A DNA stretch of 64,000 nt from DASUPK01 sp963819715 (GTDB lineage: Bacteria; Actinomycetota; Thermoleophilia; Solirubrobacterales; 70-9): contig CAWFXE010000006.1 in assembly GCA_963819715.1 (NCBI GenBank), positions 186,001 to 250,000 on the forward strand, read 5' to 3'. A program made the position numbers and the translations under genes. Of this stretch, positions 8,787 to 17,361 are shown piece after piece. Position 1 is the stretch's first letter, and each line of letters opens with the position of its first letter. The notes under the pieces are model-generated. The model saw only the letters and a list, made by a program, of their open reading frames with translations. It did no database searches and was not told the DNA's origin.

Positions 8787-10604
8787 CTAGACGTAGAGGG
8801 CGTCGACGTCCTTCTCGAACTTGTCGGCGACGACGTTGCGCTTCACCTTCAGCGTCGGCGTCAGCTCGCCGGTCTCCTGGGAGAGGTCGTGGGGAAGGAT
8901 CTCGAACTTCTTGACCTGCTCGACGCGGGCGAACTTCTCGTTGACCTGGTCGAGGTGGTGCTGGATGATCGCCCTCATCCCGTCGCTCTTTCGGAGCTCG
9001 GCGGGATCTGCGGGCCATCCCTTCTCCTCGCAGAGCTTGGCGCACTCCTCCATGTCGAGCGTGATCAGGGCCACCAGGTAGGGCCGCCTGTCGCCGATCA
9101 CGACGCACTGGGAGACGTACTGGTTCTGCTTGATCTCCGCCTCGAGGTTGGCCGGGGTGATGTTCTTGCCGCCCGCGGTGATGATGATGTCCTTCTTGCG
9201 GCCGGTGATCGAGAGGTAGCCGTCATCATCGAGCTCGCCGATGTCCCCGGTGTGGAGCCAGCCGTCCTCGAGCGTCTCCCGGGTGGCCTCCTCGTTCTTG
9301 TAGTAGCCCTGGAAGATGTTGGGCCCGCGGACAAGGATCTCGCCGTCGTCGGCGATCTTGATCTCGCAGCCATTGAACGCGCGGCCGACCTTGCCGAACT
9401 TGAAGGCGTCGGGCCTTGCCACCGTCGCCGCGGTCGAAGTCTCGGTCATGCCCCAGCCCTCGAGGACGAGGATGCCGGCGGCGTCGAAGAAGCGCAGGAT
9501 CTCCGGGTTGATGGGAGCGGCGCCCGTGACGCAGTTATTGATGTTGCCGCCGAACAGGGCGCGGATCTTGGAGAGCACCTGCTTGTCGGCGAAGTCGTAC
9601 TGCTTCTGTAGCAGCCAGCCGATCGGCTTTCCGGCGCGCTCGCGCTCCCGGACCTTCTTGCCGACGCCGATCGCCCAATTGAAGATGACCTTCTTGATCC
9701 CGCCGGACTTCTCGATCTCGCCGGTGGCGGCCGTGTAGATCTTCTCGAAGATCCGTGGCACCGATGGGAAGTACTCCGGCTTCACCTCGGCGAGGTTCGG
9801 AATGATTTTCAATGGATCGCGCTCCCAGTAGGCGATGTTGCCGCCGAGGTCGAAGCTCAGGAACTGGATCAGCAGCGCGAATGAATGGGCCAGCGGCAGA
9901 AAGAGGTAGGTGGTGGTGTCGCTGTCAAGGACGCTCTCGTCGAGCGCCATCGTGACCATCGAGCGGTAATTGCCGTGGGAGATGACGCAGCCCTTGGGCG
10001 GGCCAGTTGTGCCCGACGTGTAGATGAACGTGCAGATGTCGTCCGGCGTCACCGACTGCCAGCGTCGTTCCCAATCGGAGTCCGACTGGCTCGATCCGGC
10101 CTCGATCAGCTCCTTCATCGAGATGGCGTCGCCACCGCTTCCCTCCATGCGGATGACCCGCTCCAGCTTCGGCACCCGATCGCGAATCTCGTCGATCTTG
10201 GCGAGCTGCTCGTCGTCTTCGACGATCACCACCTTCGCATCGGAGTTGTCCAGGACGTACTGACACTCCTCCGGCGAGTTGGTCTGGTAGATCGGGACCA
10301 CCACCGCGCCGACGCTGAGCGCCGCGAAATCGAAGTAGGTCCACTCGGGCCGGGTGTTGGCGAGGATCGAGACCTTGTCGCCCTTCTCGATCCCGAGCTC
10401 GAGCAGGCCGAGCGCCAGCCGGCGGACGATCTCGCCGACCTCGCGGTACGTCTTCGAGACCCAGCTGCCGGACTCGTCCTTGTAGGTGACCGCCGAGAGG
10501 TCCGCGTGCCTCTGGGCGGCGAGCGGCATCAGGTCGGCGCAGGTCTTGCTGTTCGTGCTCGATTCGGCGGCGGACCCGGCGGCTGCAATCGTCGCGCTCT
10601 CCAT
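8787..10604 (-). CDS. Long-chain acyl-CoA synthetase (AMP-forming)
   Basis: This 605-residue enzyme activates fatty acids with ATP and CoA, feeding them to beta-oxidation or lipid synthesis. The AMP-binding signature FIYTSGTTGPPKG is at about residue 195. The adenylate motif GWGMTETS follows near 383, then the hinge region GWLHTGDIGELDDDGYL. After that is GRKKDIIITAGGKNI near 465. It has no membrane segment. Length and motifs match the FadD15/FAA1-like group. It starts at an ATG 38 bases downstream of the small gene at 10643. The damaged glycerate kinase follows within a few bases, as in an operon. Confidence 0.94.
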   Translation of the reverse strand: MESATIAAAGSAAESSTNSKTCADLMPLAAQRHADLSAVTYKDESGSWVSKTYREVGEIVRRLALGLLELGIEKGDKVSILANTRPEWTYFDFAALSVGAVVVPIYQTNSPEECQYVLDNSDAKVVIVEDDEQLAKIDEIRDRVPKLERVIRMEGSGGDAISMKELIEAGSSQSDSDWERRWQSVTPDDICTFIYTSGTTGPPKGCVISHGNYRSMVTMALDESVLDSDTTTYLFLPLAHSFALLIQFLSFDLGGNIAYWERDPLKIIPNLAEVKPEYFPSVPRIFEKIYTAATGEIEKSGGIKKVIFNWAIGVGKKVRERERAGKPIGWLLQKQYDFADKQVLSKIRALFGGNINNCVTGAAPINPEILRFFDAAGILVLEGWGMTETSTAATVARPDAFKFGKVGRAFNGCEIKIADDGEILVRGPNIFQGYYKNEEATRETLEDGWLHTGDIGELDDDGYLSITGRKKDIIITAGGKNITPANLEAEIKQNQYVSQCVVIGDRRPYLVALITLDMEECAKLCEEKGWPADPAELRKSDGMRAIIQHHLDQVNEKFARVEQVKKFEILPHDLSQETGELTPTLKVKRNVVADKFEKDVDALYV

Positions 10605-10623
10605 GACGGAGAGTCTATTAGGA

Positions 10624-10639
10624 CTGGCTACTCAGCCAG
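10624..10639 (-). terminator. Short hairpin between the 58-aa gene and the acyl-CoA ligase gene
   Basis: CTGGCT at 10624-10629 and AGCCAG at 10634-10639 are complementary around a four-base loop. On the minus strand the hairpin follows the small gene's stop and is trailed by CCTAATAG rather than a T-run. At best it is a weak terminator or an mRNA-processing hairpin. Confidence 0.35.
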
Positions 10640-10642
10640 GGT

Positions 10643-10819
10643 CTAGGCAGTGGCTTGCTTGTTCTGCGTCTGGAACGCCCGCAGCGACGATTCGAAGAGT
10701 GTCTTGTCGATCCGTCCCTTGAGGATCGGGACATTCATCTGGATGCACGCAGACAGCACATCGCGCCGCTTCATGTGCATCTCGTCGGCAAGCTCCGTGG
10801 GCGTCAGGTGAACGGACAT
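10643..10819 (-). CDS. Small protein with helix-turn-helix-like sequence (58 aa)
   Basis: The product begins MSVHLTPTELADEMHMKRRDV and looks like a compact helical domain. The LTPTELADEM / RRDVLSACIQ pair resembles a helix-turn-helix or the small N-terminal domain of IF2, ending in a polar tail. I chose the ATG at 10819 because a strong Shine-Dalgarno (GGAGAGGAG) stands 8 bases before it; the longer frame starting at 10894 runs back through the promoter. It stands alone behind the clearest promoter of the window, so it is probably well expressed. Function unknown; a DNA- or RNA-binding role is only inferred. Confidence 0.75.
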   Translation of the reverse strand: MSVHLTPTELADEMHMKRRDVLSACIQMNVPILKGRIDKTLFESSLRAFQTQNKQATA

Positions 10820-10866
10820 ATAGGCCACTCCTCTCCTCGTGAACGCCGATCTAAAAGCCGGACCCA

Positions 10867-10894
10867 TATATATCGCTTCAGGGCGACGTGTCAA
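10867..10894 (-). promoter_or_regulatory. Sigma70-type promoter for the 58-aa gene
   Basis: On the minus strand a perfect TTGACA (10894-10889) is followed after 16 bases by TATATA (10872-10867). This lies in an A+T-rich island unusual for the window. The predicted transcript start near 10860 gives a leader of about 40 bases before the ATG at 10819. Confidence 0.8.
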
Positions 10895-10928
10895 TCAATT
10901 TTCCGCAATTAGCGGGGGGATTGCACCC

Positions 10929-11690
10929 CTATATGGGGTTCGGAACGTCGATGAACTCGTGCTCGACACCGAAACGCTCAGCAACCAGCTCGCCGAGCCG
11001 GCGGATCCCGAATGTCTCCGTCGCGTAGTGGCCGCCGGCGAGAAAGTGGACGCCGTATTCTCGCGCCTCCGCCATCACGGGCTCGCTCGGTTCGCCGGTG
11101 ATCAGGGCATCGAGGCCGAGCCGGCCGGCCTCGTGGATCGCGAACGACCCTCCGCCGGTGACGATGCCGACCGTGGAAATCCGCTCCGGCCCAGAGTCGA
11201 ATACGAGAGGCTCCTGGCCGACCGCCTCGGCGAGCCTGCGGCGGAGCTCGCCCGGCTCGATCGGATCGCTGGCGCGGCCGATCGCGCCGACGGCGGATCC
11301 CTTGGCCATGCCGAAGGGGCGCTCGTCGGATGCAAGGCCGAGGAGGTCGCGGAGCAGTGCGTTGTTGCCGATGTCGGGGTGGGCATCGAGCGGCAGGTGA
11401 TACGCGGCAAGCGATGTGTCGGTGCAGAGCAGCGCACGCAGCCTCGCCGCCATCGGCACGGAAAGCGCCTGGAGCTCGGATCCCCAGAGCAGTCCGTGGT
11501 GGGTGAGCACCAGCTGCGCGCCCGATTCGGTGGCCGACCGAAGCAGCTCCAGGTTCGCCGAGACGCCGGTTGCGACCCGCGTCACCTCCGAGGAGCCCGG
11601 GACCTGCAGCCCGTTCGGCCCGTAGTCCTCGAATGAGGCGACGTCGAGAAGGCCATCGCAGTAGGCGAGAATCTCCTCCAGAGCTGCCAC
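10929..11690 (-). CDS. Nif3-like dinuclear metal center protein (DUF34/YbgI family)
   Basis: A 253-residue member of the Nif3 family, which forms hexameric toroids with two metal ions per subunit. Bacterial members are annotated as GTP cyclohydrolase 1 type 2-like, but the true role is unsettled. The N-terminal signature YGPNGLQVPG is present. The metal-binding histidines lie in LVLTHHGLLWG near residue 62 and in the C-terminal LAGGHYATETFG, where the Glu ligand is also kept. The length fits the short form without the inserted central domain. The start is ATG (MAALEEIL). It is divergent from the small gene at 11717. Confidence 0.93.
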   Translation of the reverse strand: MAALEEILAYCDGLLDVASFEDYGPNGLQVPGSSEVTRVATGVSANLELLRSATESGAQLVLTHHGLLWGSELQALSVPMAARLRALLCTDTSLAAYHLPLDAHPDIGNNALLRDLLGLASDERPFGMAKGSAVGAIGRASDPIEPGELRRRLAEAVGQEPLVFDSGPERISTVGIVTGGGSFAIHEAGRLGLDALITGEPSEPVMAEAREYGVHFLAGGHYATETFGIRRLGELVAERFGVEHEFIDVPNPI

Positions 11691-11716
11691 TTATCCAGCC
11701 TAACTACCATCCGGCC

Positions 11717-11977
11717 ATGAACCTGGGCGAGGCATCGGTTGAGCCGGGGACGGACCCCTTCATCCAGTCGCTGATGGAGACCGACCTCTATTCGATCGGC
11801 GCGTACTTCTGTGACCAGCACCCCCAACTCGTCGACGAGGTCGTCGAGCGCAGCGAGGCCATCGAGAGGCGCGGCCTGGAGAGCTGGGCGACGGAGACCG
11901 AGACCCCGGTCGAGGAGTGCTTTCGCACCCTCCTGACGGGCCTCGCCGTTCGCTACTACAAGGCCGTCGCCGGGTGA
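11717..11977 (+). CDS. Hypothetical protein (86 aa)
   Basis: A small acidic, soluble, helical protein starting MNLGEASVEPGTDPF and ending VRYYKAVAG, without recognised motifs or membrane segments. Its stop TGA overlaps the GTG start of the thioredoxin-like gene (GTGA at 11974-11977), showing translational coupling. That supports its being a real gene and places it in one transcript with the DsbA-like protein. The family is not recognised. Confidence 0.7.
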   Translation: MNLGEASVEPGTDPFIQSLMETDLYSIGAYFCDQHPQLVDEVVERSEAIERRGLESWATETETPVEECFRTLLTGLAVRYYKAVAG

Positions 11978-12687
11978 ATGACGAAGCTCCGAGGAGGCGC
12001 CCGAGACTGGTCGGGCTGATCGCGCTGGCCGTCGTGCTCGGCCTGCTCGGGTTCGCCATCGTCAGCATCTCGATCGGCACTGGGACCGAGGAAGGGGGAG
12101 ACATCCACATCACCGGTGCGGCGGAGATCCAGAGCCTGCTGGGCGGCATCGAGGAGAACGGCGCGCGGCTCGGTAAGCCCGGAGCCCCGGTGACGGTTCA
12201 GGTCTTCAACGACCTCCAGTGCGACCCGTGCTCCGACTGGAATCGCGACGTCGTGGTCCCGCTGATCCGCGGTCCGGTTCGCGACGGCGACCTGAAGCTG
12301 ATCTACCACAACTTCCCCATGACAGAATCCGGCTTCTTCCTCGGCGCGTATGCCGCGGCCGCCGCCGCCAAGCAGGACTACGAATGGCAGTTCGCGGAGC
12401 TCTTCTTCGCCAACCAGAACGAGGCGAAGAAGCACGGCGCCGATCAGGAGTTCCTCAACAACATCGCGCGAGGGGTGGGGATCGCCAGCTTCAACGTGGA
12501 GCAATGGCAGCGCGACATGAACGACGACGACATCACCACGACCCTCGAGGACGACGAGAAGATCACGGCGGAACGCAGGTTCCCCGTTGGCCCTGCGGTC
12601 GTGGTCGGCGGCCCGAACGGGACGCGCCAGCTGGAGGAGTCGCCCTCGCTTGCCGAGGTCGAGTCCGCAATCGCAGAGGTCCGATGA
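11974..12687 (+). CDS. Membrane-anchored DsbA/thioredoxin-like protein
   Basis: A 237-residue protein with a basic N-terminus, one membrane anchor (LVGLIALAVVLGLLGFAIVSI) and an extracytoplasmic thioredoxin-fold domain (DSBA/Thioredoxin_4 type). The redox motif CDPC is at about residue 84, in VFNDLQCDPC. Such proteins form or isomerise disulfides in exported proteins. A conserved cis-proline region is visible near the end (RFPVGPAVVVGG). The GTG start overlaps the previous stop, and the stop overlaps the next ATG, so three genes are coupled. The two secreted, cysteine-containing proteins that follow may be its clients; that is inference from order only. Confidence 0.85.
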   Translation: MNDEAPRRRPRLVGLIALAVVLGLLGFAIVSISIGTGTEEGGDIHITGAAEIQSLLGGIEENGARLGKPGAPVTVQVFNDLQCDPCSDWNRDVVVPLIRGPVRDGDLKLIYHNFPMTESGFFLGAYAAAAAAKQDYEWQFAELFFANQNEAKKHGADQEFLNNIARGVGIASFNVEQWQRDMNDDDITTTLEDDEKITAERRFPVGPAVVVGGPNGTRQLEESPSLAEVESAIAEVR

Positions 12688-13580
12688 GCCCTCTGCGTTG
12701 TTCTAGGGGCGTGTCCTCCCGTACCCGCCGACGAGGTCGAGCCTGGCTCTGCGCCGCAGCGCTCTCCCTGTGCGCGCTCGTGTCCGTGCCCGCGGCGGCG
12801 GACGCATCGGTGACGATCGGCCAGCTGACCCCGGCTGCGCCCTTTCCCTTCTGCGCGACCTCCGACCTCGACTACCTGGAGCCGAACGTCACCGGGGGCA
12901 ACCTCTACGTGGCGAAGCAGGCGGGGACGATCACGTCGTGGACGACGGACTCGTCGGGACCGGGCGCCGCCTACACGTTCAAGATCTTTCGCCGGACCAC
13001 GGATCCCGACTCGTTCCAGGTCATCTCCCATGCGACGAAGCACACCCTGGCGCTCGGCATGAACACGGTCCCCGTGGACATGCACGTCGAGTCCGGGGAC
13101 ATGATCGGCCTCCACGAGAGCGGGTCCGCGAACTCGTGCGCCTTCAACGTGCCCGGCGACAACGTGCTCAACCGCTCCGGCGACCTCGGCGATGGCGGCG
13201 CGGGAGTCTTCGTCCCGCAGAACGACCTCCGGCTGAACCTGTCAGCCGTCCTCGTCCCGGACAACACCTTCACCCTCGCTGTCACGAAGGAACGCAAGCG
13301 AGGCACGGCGACCGTTACCGCGACTCTCTCGAATCCCGGCATGGTGGCCATCGCCGCCAAGGGGATCAAGAAGCGGCGGTCGAAGAGCATCACGGTGGCC
13401 GGTCCGGTGACCTTCTCCGTCGTGACGGTCGGCAAGACCAGGAAGAAGCTCGAGCGCAAGGGCAGAATCGCGCTGCCCGTTCGCGTCTCGTTCCTCCCGA
13501 GCGGCGGGGATTCGTCGGTGCAGCAGATCAACCTGAAGCTGAGGAGGACACGGCCGCCGAATCCCAACTCGGCACGATGA
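12684..13580 (+). CDS. Secreted protein of unknown function (298 aa)
   Basis: The ATG overlaps the stop of the thioredoxin-like gene (ATGA). A signal peptide (AWLCAAALSLCALVSVPAAADA) is preceded by many arginines. The mature part is a beta-rich domain with two cysteines (PFPFCATSDL and SANSCAFNV). It then has a C-terminal region rich in KKRRSKS and RKKLERKG, resembling basic repeats in other secreted proteins of this window. A GTG at 12711 is a possible alternative start. Cell-surface function is likely; nothing enzymatic is visible. Confidence 0.75.
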   Translation: MSPLRCSRGVSSRTRRRGRAWLCAAALSLCALVSVPAAADASVTIGQLTPAAPFPFCATSDLDYLEPNVTGGNLYVAKQAGTITSWTTDSSGPGAAYTFKIFRRTTDPDSFQVISHATKHTLALGMNTVPVDMHVESGDMIGLHESGSANSCAFNVPGDNVLNRSGDLGDGGAGVFVPQNDLRLNLSAVLVPDNTFTLAVTKERKRGTATVTATLSNPGMVAIAAKGIKKRRSKSITVAGPVTFSVVTVGKTRKKLERKGRIALPVRVSFLPSGGDSSVQQINLKLRRTRPPNPNSAR

Positions 13581-13602
13581 TCGGCCCTAGACTCGGCAGT
13601 CG

Positions 13603-16600
13603 ATGAAGCGTCGCTTACTCGTTGCGGTGCTCTTCGTGCTTGCGTTGGTGGCTTCGCTGTTGATCGGCCGCGGAGGCACCAACCGGCAGGACGCCGAGGC
13701 CATCAAGGGGAAGCCCTGGACGGGCACCCACGGACGCACGCTGAGCGTCGGAAAGCTCGTCAGCGGCCGCTTCGAGCGGAAGCACGCGGCACCCGCCATT
13801 CCGGAAGGGAACCTCGAGGCCGAGGTCCGCCGGGACTCGGGGGAGGAGGCCGGCCAGGCGCCGGCCGAGGCGGGAGCAGTGCGGATCGGTCCCGACGTTC
13901 GCGAGAAGCCCGAACCAGGCGAGGAGGGAGGGCCGCCGAAGCGCGCGGGCCCCGCGATCGCGACCGAGCCCACGGGCGAGGAGGCAATCGCACCGAGCCA
14001 GGCCGTGACCGCGGGTACGAGCTTCCTGGGCGCGAAGCTGAGCGAGTCGAGCTTCGTGCCACCCGACTCCATGGGCGCGGTCGGCCCGAGCCAGGTTCTG
14101 GTCGACGTCAACGGCAGGATCAAGGTCTTCGACAAGACCGGGAGCCTGGGCGGCCTCAATCTCACCGACTCCCAGTTCTGGGCGCCGGTCCGAAACGGGG
14201 CCGAGCCGACGGATCCAGGAGTCGAGTACGACCGCCTGACCGGGCGCTGGATCGTCTCCGCGATCAACGTCGAGCAGACGAACAACCGGGTCATGCTCGC
14301 CGTCAGCAACGGGCCGACGATCACGAGCGCCAGCGACTTCACCTTCTTCTTCTTCAACGAGAGCACCCCGCCGCCGGCCGGCCCGGCGCGGTTCGCCGAC
14401 TACCCGCAGCTGGGGGTCGACGCAAACGCGATCTACATCGGCGTCAACGAGTTCGCCTCCAGCAGCGGCTCGTTCATGGGGACGAGCGCCTACGTTATCC
14501 GCAAGTCGTCGGTGCTCAACGGCGGTCCGATCGTCGTCACCGCCTTCCGCAACCTCGTGTCGGGCGTTGGCCCCGGCCCGGATTCGCCTCAGCCCGCCAC
14601 CGACATGAATCCCAGCGTCGACGCCGGCTACATCGTCGGCCCCGACAATCAGCTGCTCAGCCGGATCGACGTCAGGCGGATCTCCGATCCTGGGGGAACC
14701 CCGACGATCTCGGGCAACCTCGGCGTGACCGTGCCGACCACGGCCCAGCCGCTCAGCGTCCCGGCCCAGGGGACCACCGGGGGCCTGGACGCGCTCGACG
14801 ATCGGCTGTACGAGGCGATGATCGGGACCGATCCCGACGACGGCACCGTCTCCATCTGGACCGCGCACACCATCCAGATGGACGCGACGGGAGTCGGGTC
14901 GCTCAGCGGCAACCGGGACGGCGCGCAGTGGTACCAGATAGGCAGTCTCGACTCGTCACCAAGCCTGCTGCAATCGGGGCGGGTCTTCGACGGCGCGCCC
15001 ACGAACCCGGCCTTCTACTGGATGCCGTCCATTGCGCAGAACGGGCAGGGGCACGCCTCGATCAACATGAGCACCGCCGGTACGGGGCAGTTCGCCCAGG
15101 TCGCCTCCTCCGGCCGGCTCTTCGATGACCCGCTGAACACCACCGAGGCGCCGGTGGTCACCCAGAACAGCAACAAGACCTACAACGTCGGCACGGACCC
15201 GAAAAAGCGCTGGGGCGACTATTCCCAGACGGTCGTCGACCCGAGCGACAACATGACCTTCTGGACCTTCCAGGAGTACGCGAACGCCAACAACTCCTGG
15301 GGGGTACAGGTGATCCCACTCAAGGCACCGCTCCCGGCCACGCCCGCTACGGCCGACCCGGTGCCGGCCGGGAGCTGCTCGGTGGCCACCCAGATCACTG
15401 GAACCTCCACCGACGGCTCCGGATTCTTCGATCCCGGCTCGGACTTTCCCAGTCACATCCAGGCGACGGTGGGCGACGACGTCACGGTCAATCACGTCAC
15501 CTATGACGACCCGACGCACGTCACGCTCGACCTCGACACCCGCGGCGCCGCCACCGGAACGAAGGACGTGACGATCACCAATCCGGACGGCCAGGAGGAG
15601 ACGACTACGGACCTGCTCACAGTCGACACCGCGGGCACCGGCCCCACGCCGCCCTGCCTCACGGGCACCTCTCCCAACTCGCCGAGCAACAACCCTTCGC
15701 CGAAGATCCTCGGTGCGGCCGAGCCGGGCTCCACGGTCAACCTCTACACGGACCCCAACTGCACGGTGGGCCAGGAGGTCGGCACCGGAACGGCGGAGGA
15801 GTTCGCGGTGCCGGGGATCACGGCGACCCCTCCCGTTTCGGCCAACTCGACGACGGTCTTCTTCGCGACAGCGACCGTGGGCCCGGACGTCTCAGATTGC
15901 TCTTCCACGCTGACGACGGTGTCCGGCTCGGTGACCTACGTCGAGGACGAGACCCCACCCGACGCATCGGTCGACAGCGGCCCCACCGGCCTGACCAACG
16001 ATTCGACGCCGTCCTTCACGTTCAGCGCGACGGACACCGCCCAACCGGTGACCTTCCAGTGCTCGATCGACACGGGCGCCCCGACCTTCGGGCCCTGCTC
16101 CGGTCCCGGAGACAGCGATACGCCCGCCGCTCCCCTCGCCGACGGCCCGCACACCTTCCACGTTCAGGCAACCGATGCCGCCGGCAACATGGCGACGGCG
16201 TCCCAATCGTTCGAGGTCGACTCGGTGCCGCCATCGGTCTCGATCGACTCGGGGCCGACCGGGACGACCGCCGACGCCTCGCCCACCTTCACCTTCAGCG
16301 GCACCGACGCCCATGGCCCGGTCACCTTCCTGTGCTCGATCGACTCCGGCACGGCGAGCTTCGGGCTCTGCTCGGGGCCGGGCAACGCGGACACCCCGTC
16401 GAGCCCGCTCGCTGACGGCGCGCACGTCTTCCGGGCTCGGGCCTCCGACGCCGCCGGCAATTCGGCCATCGCGACGCGCTCCTTCACCGTTCAGACCCCG
16501 AAGCCTCCGGCGCCGGAGACCAGCATCACCAAGGGCCCGAAGAAGAAGACCAGGAAGCGCCGGCCGAAGTTCAAGTTCACGTCGACCCAGGCCGGGTCGA

Positions 16601-16785
16601 CCTTCCAGTGCAAGCTCGACAAGCGCCGCTTCGCGCCCTGCAGCTCGCCCTTCGTGTCTCCCAAGCTCAAGCTGGGCAAGCACAGGCTGAAGGTCCGGGC
16701 GATCGGGCCCACGGGGATGCCGGATCCAGCACCCGCGGTGAGGAAGTTCAAGGTGATCGCGAAAAATCGGGGCGCCCGGATTTGA
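13603..16785 (+). CDS. Large secreted multidomain protein with Ig-like C-terminal repeats
   Basis: A 1060-residue exported protein. A signal peptide or anchor (LLVAVLFVLALVASLLIG) is followed by a low-complexity Glu/Pro/Arg segment to about residue 125. Next is a large domain of roughly 450 residues (FVPPDSMGAVGPSQVLVDVN onwards) that looks beta-propeller-like. At the C-terminus two Ig-like repeats (each about 85 residues, SGPTG...AxDAAGN, with paired cysteines) precede a related third unit with basic residues. The repeats resemble bacterial Ig-like adhesion or cell-wall domains. The last 19 bases of the gene lie antisense inside the tRNA-Pro gene. Function is probably cell-surface; the enzyme class, if any, is unknown. 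Confidence 0.8.
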   Translation: MKRRLLVAVLFVLALVASLLIGRGGTNRQDAEAIKGKPWTGTHGRTLSVGKLVSGRFERKHAAPAIPEGNLEAEVRRDSGEEAGQAPAEAGAVRIGPDVREKPEPGEEGGPPKRAGPAIATEPTGEEAIAPSQAVTAGTSFLGAKLSESSFVPPDSMGAVGPSQVLVDVNGRIKVFDKTGSLGGLNLTDSQFWAPVRNGAEPTDPGVEYDRLTGRWIVSAINVEQTNNRVMLAVSNGPTITSASDFTFFFFNESTPPPAGPARFADYPQLGVDANAIYIGVNEFASSSGSFMGTSAYVIRKSSVLNGGPIVVTAFRNLVSGVGPGPDSPQPATDMNPSVDAGYIVGPDNQLLSRIDVRRISDPGGTPTISGNLGVTVPTTAQPLSVPAQGTTGGLDALDDRLYEAMIGTDPDDGTVSIWTAHTIQMDATGVGSLSGNRDGAQWYQIGSLDSSPSLLQSGRVFDGAPTNPAFYWMPSIAQNGQGHASINMSTAGTGQFAQVASSGRLFDDPLNTTEAPVVTQNSNKTYNVGTDPKKRWGDYSQTVVDPSDNMTFWTFQEYANANNSWGVQVIPLKAPLPATPATADPVPAGSCSVATQITGTSTDGSGFFDPGSDFPSHIQATVGDDVTVNHVTYDDPTHVTLDLDTRGAATGTKDVTITNPDGQEETTTDLLTVDTAGTGPTPPCLTGTSPNSPSNNPSPKILGAAEPGSTVNLYTDPNCTVGQEVGTGTAEEFAVPGITATPPVSANSTTVFFATATVGPDVSDCSSTLTTVSGSVTYVEDETPPDASVDSGPTGLTNDSTPSFTFSATDTAQPVTFQCSIDTGAPTFGPCSGPGDSDTPAAPLADGPHTFHVQATDAAGNMATASQSFEVDSVPPSVSIDSGPTGTTADASPTFTFSGTDAHGPVTFLCSIDSGTASFGLCSGPGNADTPSSPLADGAHVFRARASDAAGNSAIATRSFTVQTPKPPAPETSITKGPKKKTRKRRPKFKFTSTQAGSTFQCKLDKRRFAPCSSPFVSPKLKLGKHRLKVRAIGPTGMPDPAPAVRKFKVIAKNRGARI

Positions 16786-16840
16786 ACCGGGGACCTCACC
16801 GACCCGAACGGTGCGCGCTACCAGGCTGCGCCACGCCCCG
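16767..16840 (-). tRNA. tRNA-Pro (anticodon CGG)
   Basis: On the minus strand 74 bases fold as a tRNA. The acceptor arm is CGGGGCG pairing with CGCCCCG, followed by discriminator A. The D arm is GCGC AGCCTGGTA GCGC, and the anticodon stem CACCG/CGGTG has loop TTCGGGT giving anticodon CGG. The T arm is CCCGG TTCAAAT CCGGG. It reads the CCG proline codon. CCA is not encoded. The 3' end overlaps the end of the convergent secreted-protein gene by 19 bases. Confidence 0.97.
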
Positions 16841-16899
16841 AGGGGCAGAAGGATAGAGAGGGGCACACGACGAGGCGCGCCAGCGGATAGCGTTGCGGC

Positions 16900-17361
16900 G
16901 TGGCCGACAACGCAAAGGTGATCGAGCAGCTATACGACGCCCTCGATCGCCATGACGGGGAGTCGATGGCGAAGCTCTATGCGCCGGACGGCCGCTTCCA
17001 CGATCCGGCCTTCGGCGAGCTCAGCGGAGCCGAGGCCGGGGACATGTGGCGCATGCTCACCGGGCGCTCCAAGGATCTGAAGGTCGAGCTCGCCGAGCAC
17101 GAGGCGGATGGGGACGAGGGGACCGCCCACTGGATCGCGACCTACACCTTCAGCACCGGCCGGCACGTCGTCAACGACATCCACGCCAGGTTCCGCTTCC
17201 GCGACCGGAAGATCGTCGAGCACGACGATTCGTTCTCCTTCTCCCGCTGGGCCCGGCAGGCGCTCGGCCCCGCCGGGTACGTCCTCGGCCTGCCTCCCAT
17301 GAACCTGCTGGTTCGTCGCAAGGCTCGTGGGGATCTCGCCGAGTTCCGCGGCGAGAGCTGA
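16900..17361 (+). CDS. SnoaL-like / NTF2-fold protein
   Basis: This 153-residue protein has the N-terminal pattern of the SnoaL/NTF2 superfamily: VIEQLYDALDRHDGESMAKL followed by YAPDGRFHDPAFGEL. A beta-sheet half ends in VVNDIHARFRFRDRKI. The C-terminus is extended by about 30 residues (LGLPPMNLLVRRKAR). The fold serves isomerases, hydrolases and non-enzymatic binders, so no substrate can be assigned. The start is GTG. It converges directly on the TVP38 gene, with no bases between the two stops. Confidence 0.8.
   Translation: MADNAKVIEQLYDALDRHDGESMAKLYAPDGRFHDPAFGELSGAEAGDMWRMLTGRSKDLKVELAEHEADGDEGTAHWIATYTFSTGRHVVNDIHARFRFRDRKIVEHDDSFSFSRWARQALGPAGYVLGLPPMNLLVRRKARGDLAEFRGES

Noticed and set aside
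16767..16840. tRNA-Pro as attachment site of an integrated element
   Set aside because: No integrase gene and no noticed repeat of the tRNA 3' end elsewhere in the window; the neighbours are ordinary chromosomal genes.
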